A program made the position numbers and the translations under genes. This document shows, in pieces, positions 27,341 through 39,661 of a stretch of DNA of 64,000 nt. Source of the stretch: Anoplopoma fimbria (Eukaryota; Chordata; Actinopteri; Perciformes; Anoplopomatidae); assembly GCF_027596085.1 (NCBI RefSeq), contig NC_072465.1, positions 21,800,707-21,864,706 on the forward strand. The letters are read 5' to 3'. The notes below the pieces were generated by a model. It was not told where the DNA came from, ran no database searches, and was given only the letters and a program-made list of their open reading frames with translations. How positions within the stretch are numbered: the first letter of the stretch is position 1; each line of letters starts with the position of its first letter.

Positions 27341-29996
27341 CTGCAAAGAGACAGGTAGAGGTTAGACCAGTTTATTTAGAGCTGCATCTAGTCAACCACT
27401 CACTTATAAAATGTCAGAAAATTGAGATTACAATAAATGTGAATGTTTGTTTGCTCAGGGAATAGTCTAAAAAACAATTTTTTTATTAAAAGCGGATGCA
27501 ATTAGTCAATTAATTGATTAACTTATAGAAAATGTATCATCCACAATTTTGATAATCGATTAATTGTTAATGTTTTGAGCATTTTTTTTCAGCTATGAGG
27601 GTTTATCGTTTTTGTTTGTCATTATGAGTCACTAAACTCCATTTTGATCTGTTGGGCAATCAAAATAAGTTGTCACTTTGGACTCTGAAAAATGTTAACA
27701 GGCATTTTCCACTTTTTTTTCCCTTTCATAAACAATGATTAACCAATTAATCAAGGACATAATCCATATGTTAATTGATAAGGAAATAAGGTATTAGTTG
27801 CAGACCTATTTAATACACAAAGACAGAAAACAAAAGCAAATTTTCACATTTTAGCTGCTGGAACCAAAAACTATTTATCTATGGTAAAAATGACTCCTTA
27901 TTAACTGCTTAATGGACTTTTTGGGAGGAAGACTTAACATTTTCCAAACTCCCTGAAACAACATTTGAAGTTGGGCTTAAAGTGCTCTTGGGCAAGGCAC
28001 TGAAACCCCATCTGCTTTACTGTTGAGCTGCCAACATTATAATATGTTTGTTTTACCTCAGCCTGCCCTCACAAGTACTTGTAAAAATAAAAAGCACAGT
28101 CATGTCTCACCATGGCGTTCTGCAGTGGCTGTTGGTACCCTGTAGGCCTGTACTGACTCCTCTGGGTCCAGTCAGTGTGAATGTCCCCCAGGAGCAGCTC
28201 CTGGACCTTCCCTCCATGGCTGTGATGCTGCGTCTCAACCCGTATCAGTCCCATCTCCATCATGGAGAAGCCCAGCGCTTCCAGACACCCCCTCCCTGCC
28301 CGGGTGTTGTACAGCTCATAAGGCTTCCCCGGCACCAATAGACCCAGGGTCGGACCCACGCAGGTCGGAGGCAGCATGGAGGCCAGCCTCTGCTTTGCTG
28401 GCACGCTGTGGACCACGATGCCCACCTTGGTGAGGTGGTGTTCAGCTTCGGTGGCCCCGCGGGTGATCCAGGAGGCCTGCCGCAGACGAAGCTTGCCCCT
28501 GATCATCAGGGAGTAGGCCGGGTCCTCGCAGCCGCTGTCTGTGTAGTAATGCTGCAGGGCCTGGAAGTGACGGCTGGGGTGGAAGGTGTAGGAGCGGGTG
28601 AGGAACTCTGGACCGGGCCGAACTTCACACCTGAACACAGGGGAATGAGTAGTTAGATTAGTGATTAATTGTCATGAATAGATTTCAGACAGAGCTGAGC
28701 AGAGATTAGGTTCCTGCCACATGATCCTGAGCTGTCTGTAAGTTTTTTGGGAACAGCGTAAGCAGAAATCTATCCTTCCATCCATTATCCTATTCAGGGT
28801 CGCAGGGGGGCTGACGTCGATCCCAGTTGACATTGGGTTAGAGCAGGGCGTAACCAAAGAGCTACACATGTTTATACTTTACTTTTAAAGCTGTTAATCT
28901 AATCTAAATCTAAATTATTTTCCATGATTTTTTTGGGGAAGCGGAAGGATGTTAAACACAACACTGACATATCATCACCTTAAAGAGTAGATATTGCAAA
29001 CCTATTAGCAAAGAGTTGCTAATTTACACATCCAGTAGTAATGGAGCAACATTATCATTCAGTTTGTAGTCGTGTCTCTGACCAACTGAGTTCATTCTTC
29101 ACTTTTCGTTTAGCTCCGCTTTTGGTCTCCACCAACTCCTGAGGGAAATATCCTGCTTTTTAACTGCCAGATGTTCCGCTATGTTCACCGGCTTTAGTCT
29201 CTAGCTGTGCCTGTCTGTCGTTTGATGCTGAGCAGATAGTGTACAGCAGGTTTTTAGAGCCTTAAACAGTTTCCTGCTGCTGCTGGGAAAGAACACTGAT
29301 AAAAGTTGTGAGAGGGAACCAAAACAGTAAGGTTTTGGGCCCCAAAAAACTCATTGCTCAGCTTTGTAGAGTTGGTTCTGGGTTTGTCACAACGAGCAAC
29401 TCCTTTCAGACATAAGTAGGCATGCAATCTATTATTGATAGAATATTCTTTATTATAGTAGCTTTAATTATTCATGGTGTTGTTTTTTTATGGTGCTTCC
29501 AACATTTAACCATGTCCTAAAAAGTCTGAATTTTTGTGAATCAAGTCTGTCTGAAGGCCATTTCTCATGGCTACAAATCTGTTGATATCTGCTTCAAATC
29601 AAATTCTGGATGACATTGACCGTCTTTTATTACAGATACCATTAATCTACAAGGGTTTAAACTATTTGAAATAAGTGAATATGTGAGCGTACACAAGGAT
29701 GATGAATAAAAGCGAAAAACAACAACATAAAGGGTCTTACAAAGTTCCCTGAAATTTTTTTCAGCAAATCTCCGTAACTCTTGCTTTAGAACTTCATCGT
29801 TTCAAATAAATTCACCTTGTTGACACCCATGTGCCGTCCAATCTCGGGGGGGTGTCCGCTGTGATTCTCACTCGGTCCTGTGGGCGGCGGTACGGACAGT
29901 CCTGCTCCCATAGGTTCCCACTGAGGTTGGAGGAGGAAGTGAAGGAGGCTGTGGGCACTTCCCATAGTTTACTCCCTGTCCCAGCCACAAACACAG
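26567..29996 (-). CDS. apcdd1l: apcdd1l, APCDD1-like membrane glycoprotein (three coding exons; signal-peptide exon unresolved)
   Basis: Exons 29996-29816, 28630-28111 and 27340-26567 join in frame on the minus strand and give about 490 residues; human APCDD1L has about 500. Two APCDD1-type domains repeat: the first starts [20 protein letters not shown], the second RWVSHRCETRPNVLFLTRDF. Each has the W-V-S..C-E..R-P...F-L-T-R pattern and later Cys residues. LGDIHTD, YRPTGYQ and LLFIGERPTDGSSPD are family hallmarks; FIG and PTDG favour APCDD1L over APCDD1. The C-terminus has a hydrophobic segment (ARLAQLVLLVLGYVLCSW), fitting membrane anchoring. APCDD1 is a Wnt and BMP inhibitor at the cell surface; APCDD1L is less studied, so a similar role is inference. 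The N-terminal signal is either in a separate upstream exon or in an extension to ATG 30066-30064. Confidence 0.92.
27341..28110 (-). other. apcdd1l intron between middle and last coding exons
   Basis: 770-base GT-AG intron (gtgaga ... ctctttgcag), AT-rich, about half of it filled by an old dispersed repeat at 27440-27815. Confidence 0.93.
27440..27815 (+). repeat. Old dispersed repeat, 'GCAACTAAC' MITE-like family, copy 3
   Basis: Shows 'agtcaattaattgattaac', 'ttttgataatcgattaattg', 'gcattttccac' and ends 'gtattagttgcagacc', again the landmarks of copy 1. It lies within an apcdd1l intron. Confidence 0.6.
28111..28630 (-). CDS. apcdd1l: apcdd1l middle exon (APCDD1 domain 1)
   Basis: 520 bases between acceptor tgtgttcag and donor atg|gtgaga. 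It completes the split Arg codon, then encodes [20 protein letters not shown], the RGKLRLRQASWITRGATEA core, and LLLGDIHTDWTQRS with YRPTGYQQPLQNAM, ending in phase 0. Compared with mammalian APCDD1L the stretch before CLEALGFSM differs in length and lacks a clear NRT sequon. The family's hallmark residues are otherwise intact, with no frameshift. Confidence 0.94.
28775..28840 (+). repeat. Short fragment of a 'tccatccattatc...gggtcgcagg' teleost repeat
   Basis: The phrase 'ccttccatccattatcctat' followed by 'tcagggtcgcaggggggctg' and 'atcccagttgacattggg' is a frequent dispersed motif in fish DNA. Only about 65 bases remain. Family not assigned. Confidence 0.55.
29100..29330 (-). repeat. 'Caagatggcgac' dispersed repeat, copy 2 (inverted)
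   Basis: Reads 'ttagctccgcttttggtctc' and 'caccaactcctgaggg', the reverse complement of the end of copy 1, then 'aactgccagatgttccgcta' corresponding to 'tagagcatttagcagcta' in the other copy. Confidence 0.55.
29816..29996 (-). CDS. apcdd1l: apcdd1l N-terminal exon (start of APCDD1 domain 1)
   Basis: The donor acaag|gtgaat ends the exon at 29816, two bases into an Arg codon that the next exon completes (WVST-R-CEV). The upper limit is drawn at a good acceptor (tttcctgtcctctgtag) before 29996, giving the phase-1 junction typical of signal-peptide exons. The frame stays open upward to an ATG at 30066, and that extension (KLFTHYLLTFLSSVAVFVAG) is itself signal-like, so a start there is a real alternative. 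It encodes a Ser-rich stretch, a sequon (NLS), a DCPYRRPQDRV segment and PPRLDGTWVST. Confidence 0.82.
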
Positions 29997-32900
29997 CTAC
30001 AGAGGACAGGAAAGTCAGCAAATAGTGAGTAAACAGTTTCCGATCAGATAAACACAGAGGCACCATTACATTTCATTTAGATTTCCAGGCGGATTTAGGG
30101 TGTGGATGTAGGAAATGGAAACACCAGAATGATTCAGTTCAGAGATTATTAACGGCTGCCTTCATCAGAAAACGAGGGAAACAGATAATAGCCAGGGGAA
30201 ATATTCACATCTTCTCCCAGTTACATCTAAACACCCTTCTGGTTGACTGCAAGCTGTTCCAGGGCTGTAATTTTGGTAAATTTTCCATGTAATGAGGGGT
30301 GAGCGGGTGCTATAGAAACCATACGTAGCTGTGAATCTGGACGTTGGCCACGGTGCAGACAGTTTAGGCTTGTCACTCCAATCAGCCTGCAGCTGCAACA
30401 CACAGGCCTTGTTTTGGGGGTTTGCTTGGATCTGAAGGTGTGTGTGTGCACGAGTGTTTGCTCTTTGTATTTGTACATTTCTGTCATCGAGGTGAACCAA
30501 ACGGTGGGTCTCTGACAGCAGCAAGTCAGCTGAGCCAAACACATCTGTTGATAATATGAATCAAAAAACACTTATTATGATGAATGTTCTCGCTTGAGTT
30601 TTCCCACACGCTGACAGTTCAGTTAATCCAAATGAAAGCGTTATTCACTCCATAACATTTATTGATCTGACACGAGCACATCTGCGTTCAGTCTGCCTGT
30701 CGTTGGTCATCATAACTGCACTCTCTGCTTTTGTTGTTGCACAGAGATGTGTGTGTGTTGACATGGTGAGGCCGCGATCTGGTTTCAGTTGAGACAAAGA
30801 AGATTTGCTGATTGCACCCTCATGGCTGCAGCGCGAGGAAACCCACTGGGGTTCGTTTGTGCAATGTGTGTGAAATTATGGCTTCGGTTTCATCCTCCCA
30901 AAACAAATGTCAAAAAGGCGAAGGGAGGTGAGTTCTCACAGACGCCGCCATCTCCTGTTTTCTTTTTGACCCTCTTGTTTTTTCTATTTGCACTCCTCCA
31001 CTCACTTTTATTCTTAAGGGTGAATTCTTGATTTTACATGTGCACTTTTTGTTTGGATTAATCAAACTACATATAACATGTTAAATCGTGAGCTTTAGAG
31101 ATGCTGCTAGGTGGATTTGTTAAGTTTGGACAGAGCCAGGCTACATGTGTCCCTCTCTTTCCAGTCTTAATGCTTAGATAAGCTAACAAGCTGCTGACTC
31201 CAGCCTTATATTTAACAGACGAAGGCAGCTTATACCGCTTGCTTTTTCCTCTATTTCCCATTTCTGTTCCCTCTTGCTCCCCGTTGTCCTCATGGCTCTG
31301 GCATTCTTACTCTCACCTTCTCAACTTTCCTTGAGGTCATCTGTGGTAGACAGCTTTATGGGTGTAATCTCACTCCACTTCTCTCGCATTTGACTTTAGA
31401 TGCACTTGGGGAGAACATCACCTGTCGAGCCTCCAGTCGAGCTGGGAGTTAGTTGCCACCAATCAGTTTGTTCCCTTATAACTGAGCGGATGAAGGAAAA
31501 AGGGGGAGTTTGTACGGAAAGTGTCTGACGTTTTTATTTTATTATTTTATGTAAAAGGCTCCAAGATGGCGGCGGACTGATCGGCCTTTTTAACCTTGTT
31601 AGTGTCAGAGAGAGGATATTTTTTTTGCACGCCTCACTCCTGGAATGCTTCCCATATGCTGACCACAACCACAGACATGTGTGCAGCGCAGTCATTTCCT
31701 TGCCTTCCACCTGACACACACACACACACACAAACTCAGACACAGACACACACTCATATGTAGAATTTGGATAGAACTATAAAGTCACAAACCACAAAAC
31801 CAGATTTGAAGCTCAAGGCATATTTCTCCTCCTTCATGCTGTCTGTCAATTTGCTGATTTTATTAATACTTTTTATTCCTGTCACAGGCACTGAAACATG
31901 TTTGCAATTTCCCCCATACGCTGATGTGTTTGTTTATGCTCCATGTCACAGCAGCTGGCGAGGGAAACCGGTCAGTCGGACCCAGCTGCGCTCCCACGGG
32001 AGATCTCAGAGCAGAAATACTAATCAGGATTAATTAATTTCCACTGCTGCTTGCAAGTCATCCAATCTGTCTGTTTTGTGTTATCCACTCTTTGTAGCCG
32101 CCTGCAACATGCTGCCGATGTGGTTGCTCACATACAATGAATGGATAGAGAGGCAAGAGTCGCATTATGTGATGTGGAGTCATTTTTGGTTGCTGTATTT
32201 AAGTTTCTGTTTTTGGCAAAATATTTCTATAGTGTTTCTTGAGGTCACTTGTCATTCAGCCCTCTTCCCTCCCTTGGTTCTTATTCCAGTTGGACACATG
32301 GTTGCATTTACTAAAAGAGTACTCATAAAAGCAGAGCTTAGTAAAACAAAATTGCTCATCGTGGGTTTTTTAAGTATTCCACAAAAGAGACTATTCAAAC
32401 CACAAGTGAGGCGATGTTGTAATACATATGACAATATCCAACCCCCAACTCACTTTGGAGGAGATGGGGGACAGTTTTAGATGATTCACTTCCTACATGG
32501 GCAGTCAGATATTATTAGTTTTACCCGTGAATGGCTCCCACTGATTTATTGTTCACTAGGGCCCATAAAACCTCCCGATTGATTGAGTCTTCATCTCGCT
32601 GTCACAATACAGTGCATCTTTCAGGGACAGATTTTATGTAATTTTACCAATAAAACTTACTGTAAAACTGATTTAACTGATTTCACCAAACAGTTACATT
32701 TATGGTTTGTATTGGATTATAAACTCAGATAACCGTTTATGAGGCACACCTAGTTAAAACTTAGCCTAATAATACAAAAGTTGTTATAGATAATTTTGCT
32801 CTCAAGGGCAAGTGCTATTAAAATGTTGATTGACAGCCCGATAGTCCAATCTGTTTGTGTGCAAGTCTTATTTAAACAGTGGGCGGGAAATTTTAAAGGC

Positions 32901-33228
32901 ACATTTTCGGTCCGTCTTTCTGCCTTTCTGCTCTGCTGCAGTCAACCTGATGTCATTGTCAAGAGAAGCTGAACAACACACTTCAGCTCTTGAATTACAG
33001 GAAGACAGAGACAGCAATATCCCCCCCCCATCACCCCACTTGTCTTCATGCAGTATCTCAACTCTCCCACAAGGGGTCAGTGCAGCGGCCTGTGCCCTGC
33101 GTGTGGTCTGGACGGTCAGTCTGTCATCACCACCAACATTGCCGCCGCTACTGGCCCTCGATTCAGCCGACTGATGAGCGGCCAAAGTAATCTACCTGTC
33201 TTTGAGCTCCCATATTCATCCTGTTTCC

Positions 33229-33306
33229 ACACACACACACACACATACACACATACACACACACACACACACATACACACACACACACATACACACACAC
33301 ACACAT
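33229..33306. repeat. Interrupted (CA)n microsatellite
   Basis: About 39 dinucleotide units of CA broken by several TA units. The poly Thr-His and Cys-Val frames that overlap it are artefacts. Confidence 0.95.
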
Positions 33307-34784
33307 GCATGCACGTGTACAAACACACACTGCACACATTGATTTACAGTACACTGCAGAAGGGACACCATTTATAAAGGACCTCCGGGCTGCACTCTGT
33401 TGGTTTGTTTGTATTTGTGATTACGGTTTGGCAGCCTTCGCTCTCCTCTCTCATGTCTCATCCACAGCGCCAAAGTCAAAATACAGTTTATGTACTTCTT
33501 TATTCGGAGCTATCCTGGAAAAAAAAAAAAAAGAACCAGATCCCAACACTTTTTGATTCAGAGCTTGCAGCAGGAATTAAGTGCTTAACGTTTAAGTCAA
33601 CCCCGTTCATTAGAGAGAGAGAGACACCTTTGTCTGCTTCATAGCTGCTTCTATTTAGGCTTTTAATGGAGAATCATTAAACCTGCCAAAGCAAAGGCAG
33701 TGAAGGTGAAAGAAAAAATGTTGTCAGTGCACTGAAATGATGGCATAACGGGGCCAATTCCTCCAAGTTCCAGTATTTTATGGGTTTCCTATTTTTTTTT
33801 ACTACATCCTCACCTCATTTCTCTCAGTGTGGTTACCTCCAGTCTCCTGTAAAGCCACTTTCTCATCTCTCTTTGCCTCAGTGCTGCAGGACAAAACCCT
33901 CCAGACTGTCCCTGAAGTGCCCGTTGCCCCCCTGGCCCACCTTCCCCTCCACTGATTACCGCTGCCCTCCCCTGATGAAAAAGCCATGATGTTTACGGCT
34001 CATTTCTCCTGGATGGATTTCAGATTCCACCCTTCTCTTTTTTTTCTCGTCTTTGTCTCTTGTTTTTTTTTTCCTCTGTGTGTATGTCAGTGGTTGATGA
34101 GGTGAATGAAGTTGGTCAGGAGGACGAGGCGGTTGAAGGAGGGAGGGACTTCTTAATGAGCTGGGATGACAAGATTAGTGAGGTGCTTGTGTGTGATGCT
34201 ACAGTAGCTGAGAGATCCTGTTCATTCCACATATTTAGTTGACTGCTCATTATTCACTGTTCACAGCTGCTTTTTCAGTCGCTGAGCTGTCCTCCAGACC
34301 TTGGATCCTGGTGTTATAAGACAGTGATTCCCGACTGTTTTTGGGCTTGTGACCCTGAACAACAAAGGGCTGTCTGCACAAGTTGCGTATGTTGTTGCAT
34401 TTGTTTTAACCTGGACAAAGGAATATTACTTTTTACTTTTGTTGCTAAACCAGCTCCCTCAGAGGTGCCTTTGGACAGCTCCACATGTCACATATTCTAT
34501 ATTTAACCTGTATAGAAATAGAAAACATCTTTGTTCAACACGCAGCCAGCTGACTGTCTCACTGACCATTCATCAGCTAACGTTAGCATAGCCCTCGTGA
34601 CTGAATCCATGTAGCCAAACCAACCGATCACAATACAACATGAAGTGATGCAGAATACATTTACGGATGCAACAACATTTACAAAGCAATTTAAATAAGT
34701 TTAGGGGGAAAACACACATCCAAACAAAAACAAATAGAGAAAAAACGAAAAAGTAATGTTTGGGACCAGCATTGCTGCATTTAA

Positions 34785-34804
34785 TGATTGATTGATTGAT
34801 TGAT
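34785..34804. repeat. (TTGA)n microsatellite
   Basis: Four to five tandem TTGA units in AT-rich sequence. Confidence 0.85.
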
Positions 34805-36204
34805 ATGATGATGTGTAGAAATGTAGACCTATTAGATGTACAAATGTGATACTAGGATACGTAACTGTAATGTAATTAAAAAAAATGTAATTCTTATCCT
34901 GTCGGACTGCGGGCGGCGAACAGAAACCATGCAAAGCATTTCTTAAATCTCTCTTCCCTCCCTCCTTCCTTGTTGCCAAAGTCAGGCGAAGGTCAGGTTG
35001 ATTTAGAAGTCTTTCAAAGAACATGAGGTCTGTTGTGTTATTCTAACCCTGAGTCCCCCTTTCTATTTTATCGGGCTTTAACCCCAGCATCTCACAGCGG
35101 TCTCCCGGACCAGGAGTCTCCCTCGGTTCCCGGGGCAGCTTGCTCATGGTCGGCCGGTGTTGTCTTTTCATCACAGTGTAATCTGGTTAATCCAGCTGCC
35201 TTGTTTATTTAGAGAAGGGATCTACAGGGGTTTGCCCAGCGGACGCTGCTGCCAGTTCCACTGTGGTTAGCAAATCCTGGCTCCTGTTTGCAAAGCAACA
35301 ATACACACATCGTCCTGCTGCATGTGACACCTTCACCACGAGTAAAACATCTGCCACATAAAGCCAACACATCCACCATTTTCTCTGCTTTTCATGTGCT
35401 GGGTCATTTGTGCTATTAGACGGAGAGGACTCCTGCTTATAAAAGTTCTTGACGTGCATTTTTTTCGTCTTCGTGGACAACCGAGGCAGTCGAGATGCAG
35501 ATAACGGACGAAGAGAAGTTGATGGTCCAATGATATCTTTGATCTGACATTACATTGGTTTCAACTTAAACAAAAAGCTCAGTTTGGAGAAGTCTGGGAG
35601 ATCTGGTCGATGGCTGTTTCACATACTCGGAGAGTTTCAAGCTGGAATAGGACCTATACATGAACACTGCATCCAAGGTTTGATTTATATGAATAGGATC
35701 AAGGGGTTTTTTGCTGTCATATTTGGATCAAAGTATGTGTTCCCATCCAGTCCAGTTCAGCTCATATCTTCACTGTCCCATGACAGGAAATTCTTTTGTC
35801 CAAGAATCCACCAGACCTCATCCAAACATTTGCTGTGGTCTCTTCCATGTGGCCACTTTTATCTTTCTCACTTCATCAAGAGAGGCAGAACTCAGAGAAC
35901 TGAGTGTTTGTAGCTTTAAAGTTAAAAGTTTGGGTTTAAAGCAAAAAGAACAAGCAGTATGCTGGCTTGGGAAGCTTTTCCCCTCAGAGAAATGACATCA
36001 CACCTGTCAAAAAAAGATCATCTGAATAAAAAACATACTTTGATATCGATGTTTTTTTCTTAAATTAACTCCTCATTAATTCTCTGCTCTGTTTCTGGTG
36101 AATAACTTCTCAGCTCTTTCTGACATCTGGTCACAGCCAGCAGCTCGACCTCCCCTGTCTCCTCCAGACTTGAGCGGTGAAAAGGAAAACAATCCACAGA
36201 TACC

Positions 36205-36229
36205 AGTCTACCAGTCTACCAGTCTACCA
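36205..36229. repeat. 8-bp tandem repeat (ACCAGTCT)3
   Basis: Three full and one partial tandem copies of ACCAGTCT. No function apparent. Confidence 0.85.
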
Positions 36230-37567
36230 CTGAAGCAGCTAGGGATGGATGGAAGGGAGGGATGAGGGGGAGTGTTTCGGGGTGATAACTGGGCAGATGC
36301 CTCCTCCGGTCCGCTCATCACCTTAACCAGCCCTGATGGCCAAAATGCTGCCATTCCGCGATTGAAGCTGCCGCGGTTTGACAACCAGCTCTGCACAGCA
36401 GCCCGAGGTGAAGTCAGTAATGGCTGTGTCCTGTTATTCTAACCATTAACATAATGGCAACATTAGTTCCAGGGCCACGCTCCCCTGCTCCGAGAGAGCC
36501 ATTGTTTAAAGGCACCAGCCAGAGCTCTTCTTTAAAGGCTCCTCGGCCGGCCGCAGATCCGACTGTCGCTTTGAAGACACACAGATGAGGGGAGAGGCAA
36601 CACAGACCGGCTATTCATAAATCTAACCTCAGCATAGGTTGTGTTTTGAATTTTCAAAAGTGCTGATCCACATGTTGAACTCTGCAAATAATTTGAATTG
36701 TGACAAATTACATAATAACTTCCTTGTAATTAAGAGTTTGTCTGTCATAATCTTTTACCCTTTTTTTTGTCTCTGTGTGCTGCCATGTGTCCTTTAAACT
36801 TAATCCGCAAGTGTTCAGCTGATTTCTCACATGAGAGAGTGTTTATCTTGTTTTTTTTCTTTTCTTACTGGAGAAGCTTTGGATTACAGGCAATCTTTTA
36901 AGATCCTAGTTAGTTAGAGTTAGTCCCATACTTAGGGATGCAAACTTTTTGGGATTCATAGACCATGTGATGAAAAAAAACAAGCATCAGTTAAAGCTTC
37001 TTTAGTAATTATCTTCATTTTTTTTTTTTTTAAATCAAACTTTTGGCATAAATTCTGCACAAATTCACTGGACAGAAATCAGTGCAATTATGTACGTAAG
37101 TTAAGACAAAGTATACATTCAAAAAGCTGTTTAAAAAGCTGCACACACATCATCCTGCAGACAGTGCCTGAACTCACCTTGCCACAGCCAAAGCAGCCAG
37201 ACTCCCCTCAACAGGTGATTGAAGCGTCCGTTCGACATGTTTCCTGCGTCCGTCACACACTTCATTCACACAATCCTCGGCTCAGTAAACAAACTTTGAT
37301 CGTTGGGAAATCCAGGACACAAGAAGATCATGTAGGATATCACCATGACACGAGCACATATAAAGAGAGTCCAGTAATCCCTCAGGTGAAACTCTGGTCT
37401 CCCGTTCAGATAGCTGGGATTTTCTTTTTTTTTTCTTCTTGTTCTTGTTCTTCTACCTCCACTTCTTGGATTCCATGGTTTGATATAAAAGTCCAGTTGG
37501 AACCATACGCTTCATGCAACTTCTCCACACTGCTTCTGTCCTCAAGTGGGGAGAGAGGGAGAGTAAA

Positions 37568-37620
37568 TGCTCTCTCTCTCTCTCTTGCACTCACACTCTC
37601 TCTCTCTCTCTCTCTCCACT

Positions 37621-37655
<35 letters not shown>
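37568..37655. repeat. (CT)n pyrimidine tract with interruptions
   Basis: Three CT-repeat runs separated by 'ttgcactcacact' and 'ccactcccct', followed 150 bases later by purine-rich GA sequence (37800-37850) and a TG run (37870-37898). Such GAGA-type sequence is common near fish promoters, but no transcript start is supported. Confidence 0.9.
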
Positions 37656-37657
<2 letters not shown>

Positions 37658-37867
37658 CACACACCATTGCCTCACTACTGTGCAGCTCTGTGGATCTGTT
37701 CCACTCAGTGCCTGTGCAGCGAGTGTGTACGTGCATGTGAGCGGGAGGAGTATTTTGTCTGTGTGCACTCTTGTCTGGCTCTTGTACTTTTGAGCTGAGA
37801 GGAGGGAGTAAGACAGAGAGGAGAGAGAGAGAGAGATGGAGGGAGGGTAGGGATAGTAGATACGTTT

Positions 37868-37869
<2 letters not shown>

Positions 37870-37898
<29 letters not shown>
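37870..37898. repeat. (TG)n microsatellite
   Basis: About 14 TG units followed by a GGA-rich stretch. Confidence 0.9.
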
Positions 37899-39029
37899 GA
37901 GGAGGAGGGGGTTTGAGCTTCAAACTTCTAAAAGCAAAGGCTGGCAAACCATGGAGCTTTTAGAGCAAGGTGCAAAAGGGCAGCGGTGAAAAGGAGTTGC
38001 TGCATCACCCAAATACAACAGCCTAAAATGTCAAAACAAATTTTTTTTTCACTTGTACTGTAGCTCTGTAGTGGTATTTAGCCATAAAGATAGTTTTGGT
38101 TTTAAAATAATCCTCCCTGAGATTCCTGCCTTCAACCTGATAAAGTTGAAGAATTGTGTCTGTTAAAAAAAAGAAAATGTTGTTTAGTAAGATTTACTAA
38201 AAGATGTGCTACAGTGATGAGATTTATCTGTCCATTAAAGAGAAGTGCAAGAAATTGCAATTCTAAATGCAGTGATAACATTGCAGTTCCCATAACAACA
38301 GCAATGCTTCGTTACTTCAACAGTTTGGAGGTCAACTTGTTCTCTGTCTTAGTAGGGTTTGATATCAGGTTGTTCTCTTTTGCACTTATTTATATTTTGT
38401 GTGTTCTTAACGAGACCTTAACTTAACTTGTCCACATTCAGGAATCGCCTGGATTTGGACAATAAACGCCTCTTATATTGTCTCGTTTTCTACTTCTACA
38501 TGTGTTAATATCACTTGTTGGTTTAAGACACTTATAACAAATACAGTATAATAATAACTGTAACTTATTCCTTTGCTGATTATGTAATTAGTTGAATACA
38601 TATTTTTTAATAAGTACTGCATTTTTCAAGTAAAACATTTCTTTAAGTAATTTATCCAACATTGTTTGTTAACCCAGTTAATCCAGTTTCCTTTAATTTT
38701 CCCTTTAAAATCATCTGATAGTATCATATGTAATCAGTGTACACCTCTGTGTTGAAGCCATACAATGTTCACCTAAATATCAAAATATTCAAACTCAATA
38801 CATTCAGTCACATAGACATGTTTTGAATGTCATGTGCATAACTTTATTTCCATTTCACAGAAATTCAGCCCACAAAGCAAAATATTTGCTCTTTGGACTC
38901 GTTATCCTCAAGAATATAAAATACAGTTCTGTTAGTTTGATCAATATTTGGTTGCACAGCAGGAGTTTTTAATAGGATTAAAAGCTTGAATTTAGAATTT
39001 TGTCTAAATGTCCCAGTAAGTCTGGATAA

Positions 39030-39315
39030 GAGTTTTTATTGGAACTCACTTCCACCAAAGAAATAGTCCAAATGAAAACTGTTGACAGTGAGGTTCGTGG
39101 TTTATTGAGAGTAATAGGGACACTGTTTCTGGGAAAACGTCATTTTTTAATGCTCTGGGAACCACAAATGAAATTCAGTTCACCTCCATTTTATTGGGTT
39201 GGAGGCAGAAATACCATAGACGGATATCTCAAAACTTTTGGGCATAAAAGAAAAATTGTCTGCATGACAAGATACCACTGAGTCCGAAAGATGGGTGAAG
39301 TGGTCCTTTAATTCG
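39030..39315 (+). repeat. Dispersed repeat-like segment ending 'gggtgaagtggtcctttaa'
   Basis: Phrases such as 'gacactgtttctgggaaaac', 'gtcattttttaatg', 'ttcacctccattttattggg' and the terminal 'gggtgaagtggtcctttaa' resemble a common fish repeat of about 300 bases. Identification is from recall; no second clear copy was found in this window. Confidence 0.45.
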
Positions 39316-39591
39316 GGTCTAAACTCAATCCTTCAGCAGCTGCACACACACCGTTTGCACAAACTCATATCACATCCTATTAGACAGGCTCATGCACACA
39401 CAAACGCTCCAGTCACACCGATGCTGCGTACACATGTGGTCTGACGGATCTGTTGACACTGTTGACCGCTGCAGAGGTAAAAAAAAGGATTTCAAAGTGC
39501 CTGCCAAGCGAGAGTTGGCAGCACATCTACGACGGGTGGGCTGACCAGAGCCCTGGCACACACTGTCAGGGGTGCGTGCACTCCCGACATG

Positions 39592-39594
<3 letters not shown>

Positions 39595-39659
<65 letters not shown>
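39595..39659. repeat. (CA)32 microsatellite
   Basis: Uninterrupted alternating AC run. First of a cluster of dinucleotide arrays spanning 39.6-42.0 kb. Confidence 0.98.

Positions 39660-39661
<2 letters not shown>

Larger units (their letters stand above)
28631..29815 (-). other. apcdd1l intron between N-terminal and middle exons
   Basis: 1.2 kb GT-AG intron (gtgaat ... tgtgttcag). It contains a short teleost repeat fragment near 28775-28840 and a longer repeat at 29100-29330 related, in inverted orientation, to 24040-24300. Confidence 0.9.

Noticed and set aside
28048..28656. + strand frames of 97 and 82 codons
   Set aside because: Shadows of the middle apcdd1l exon on the opposite strand.
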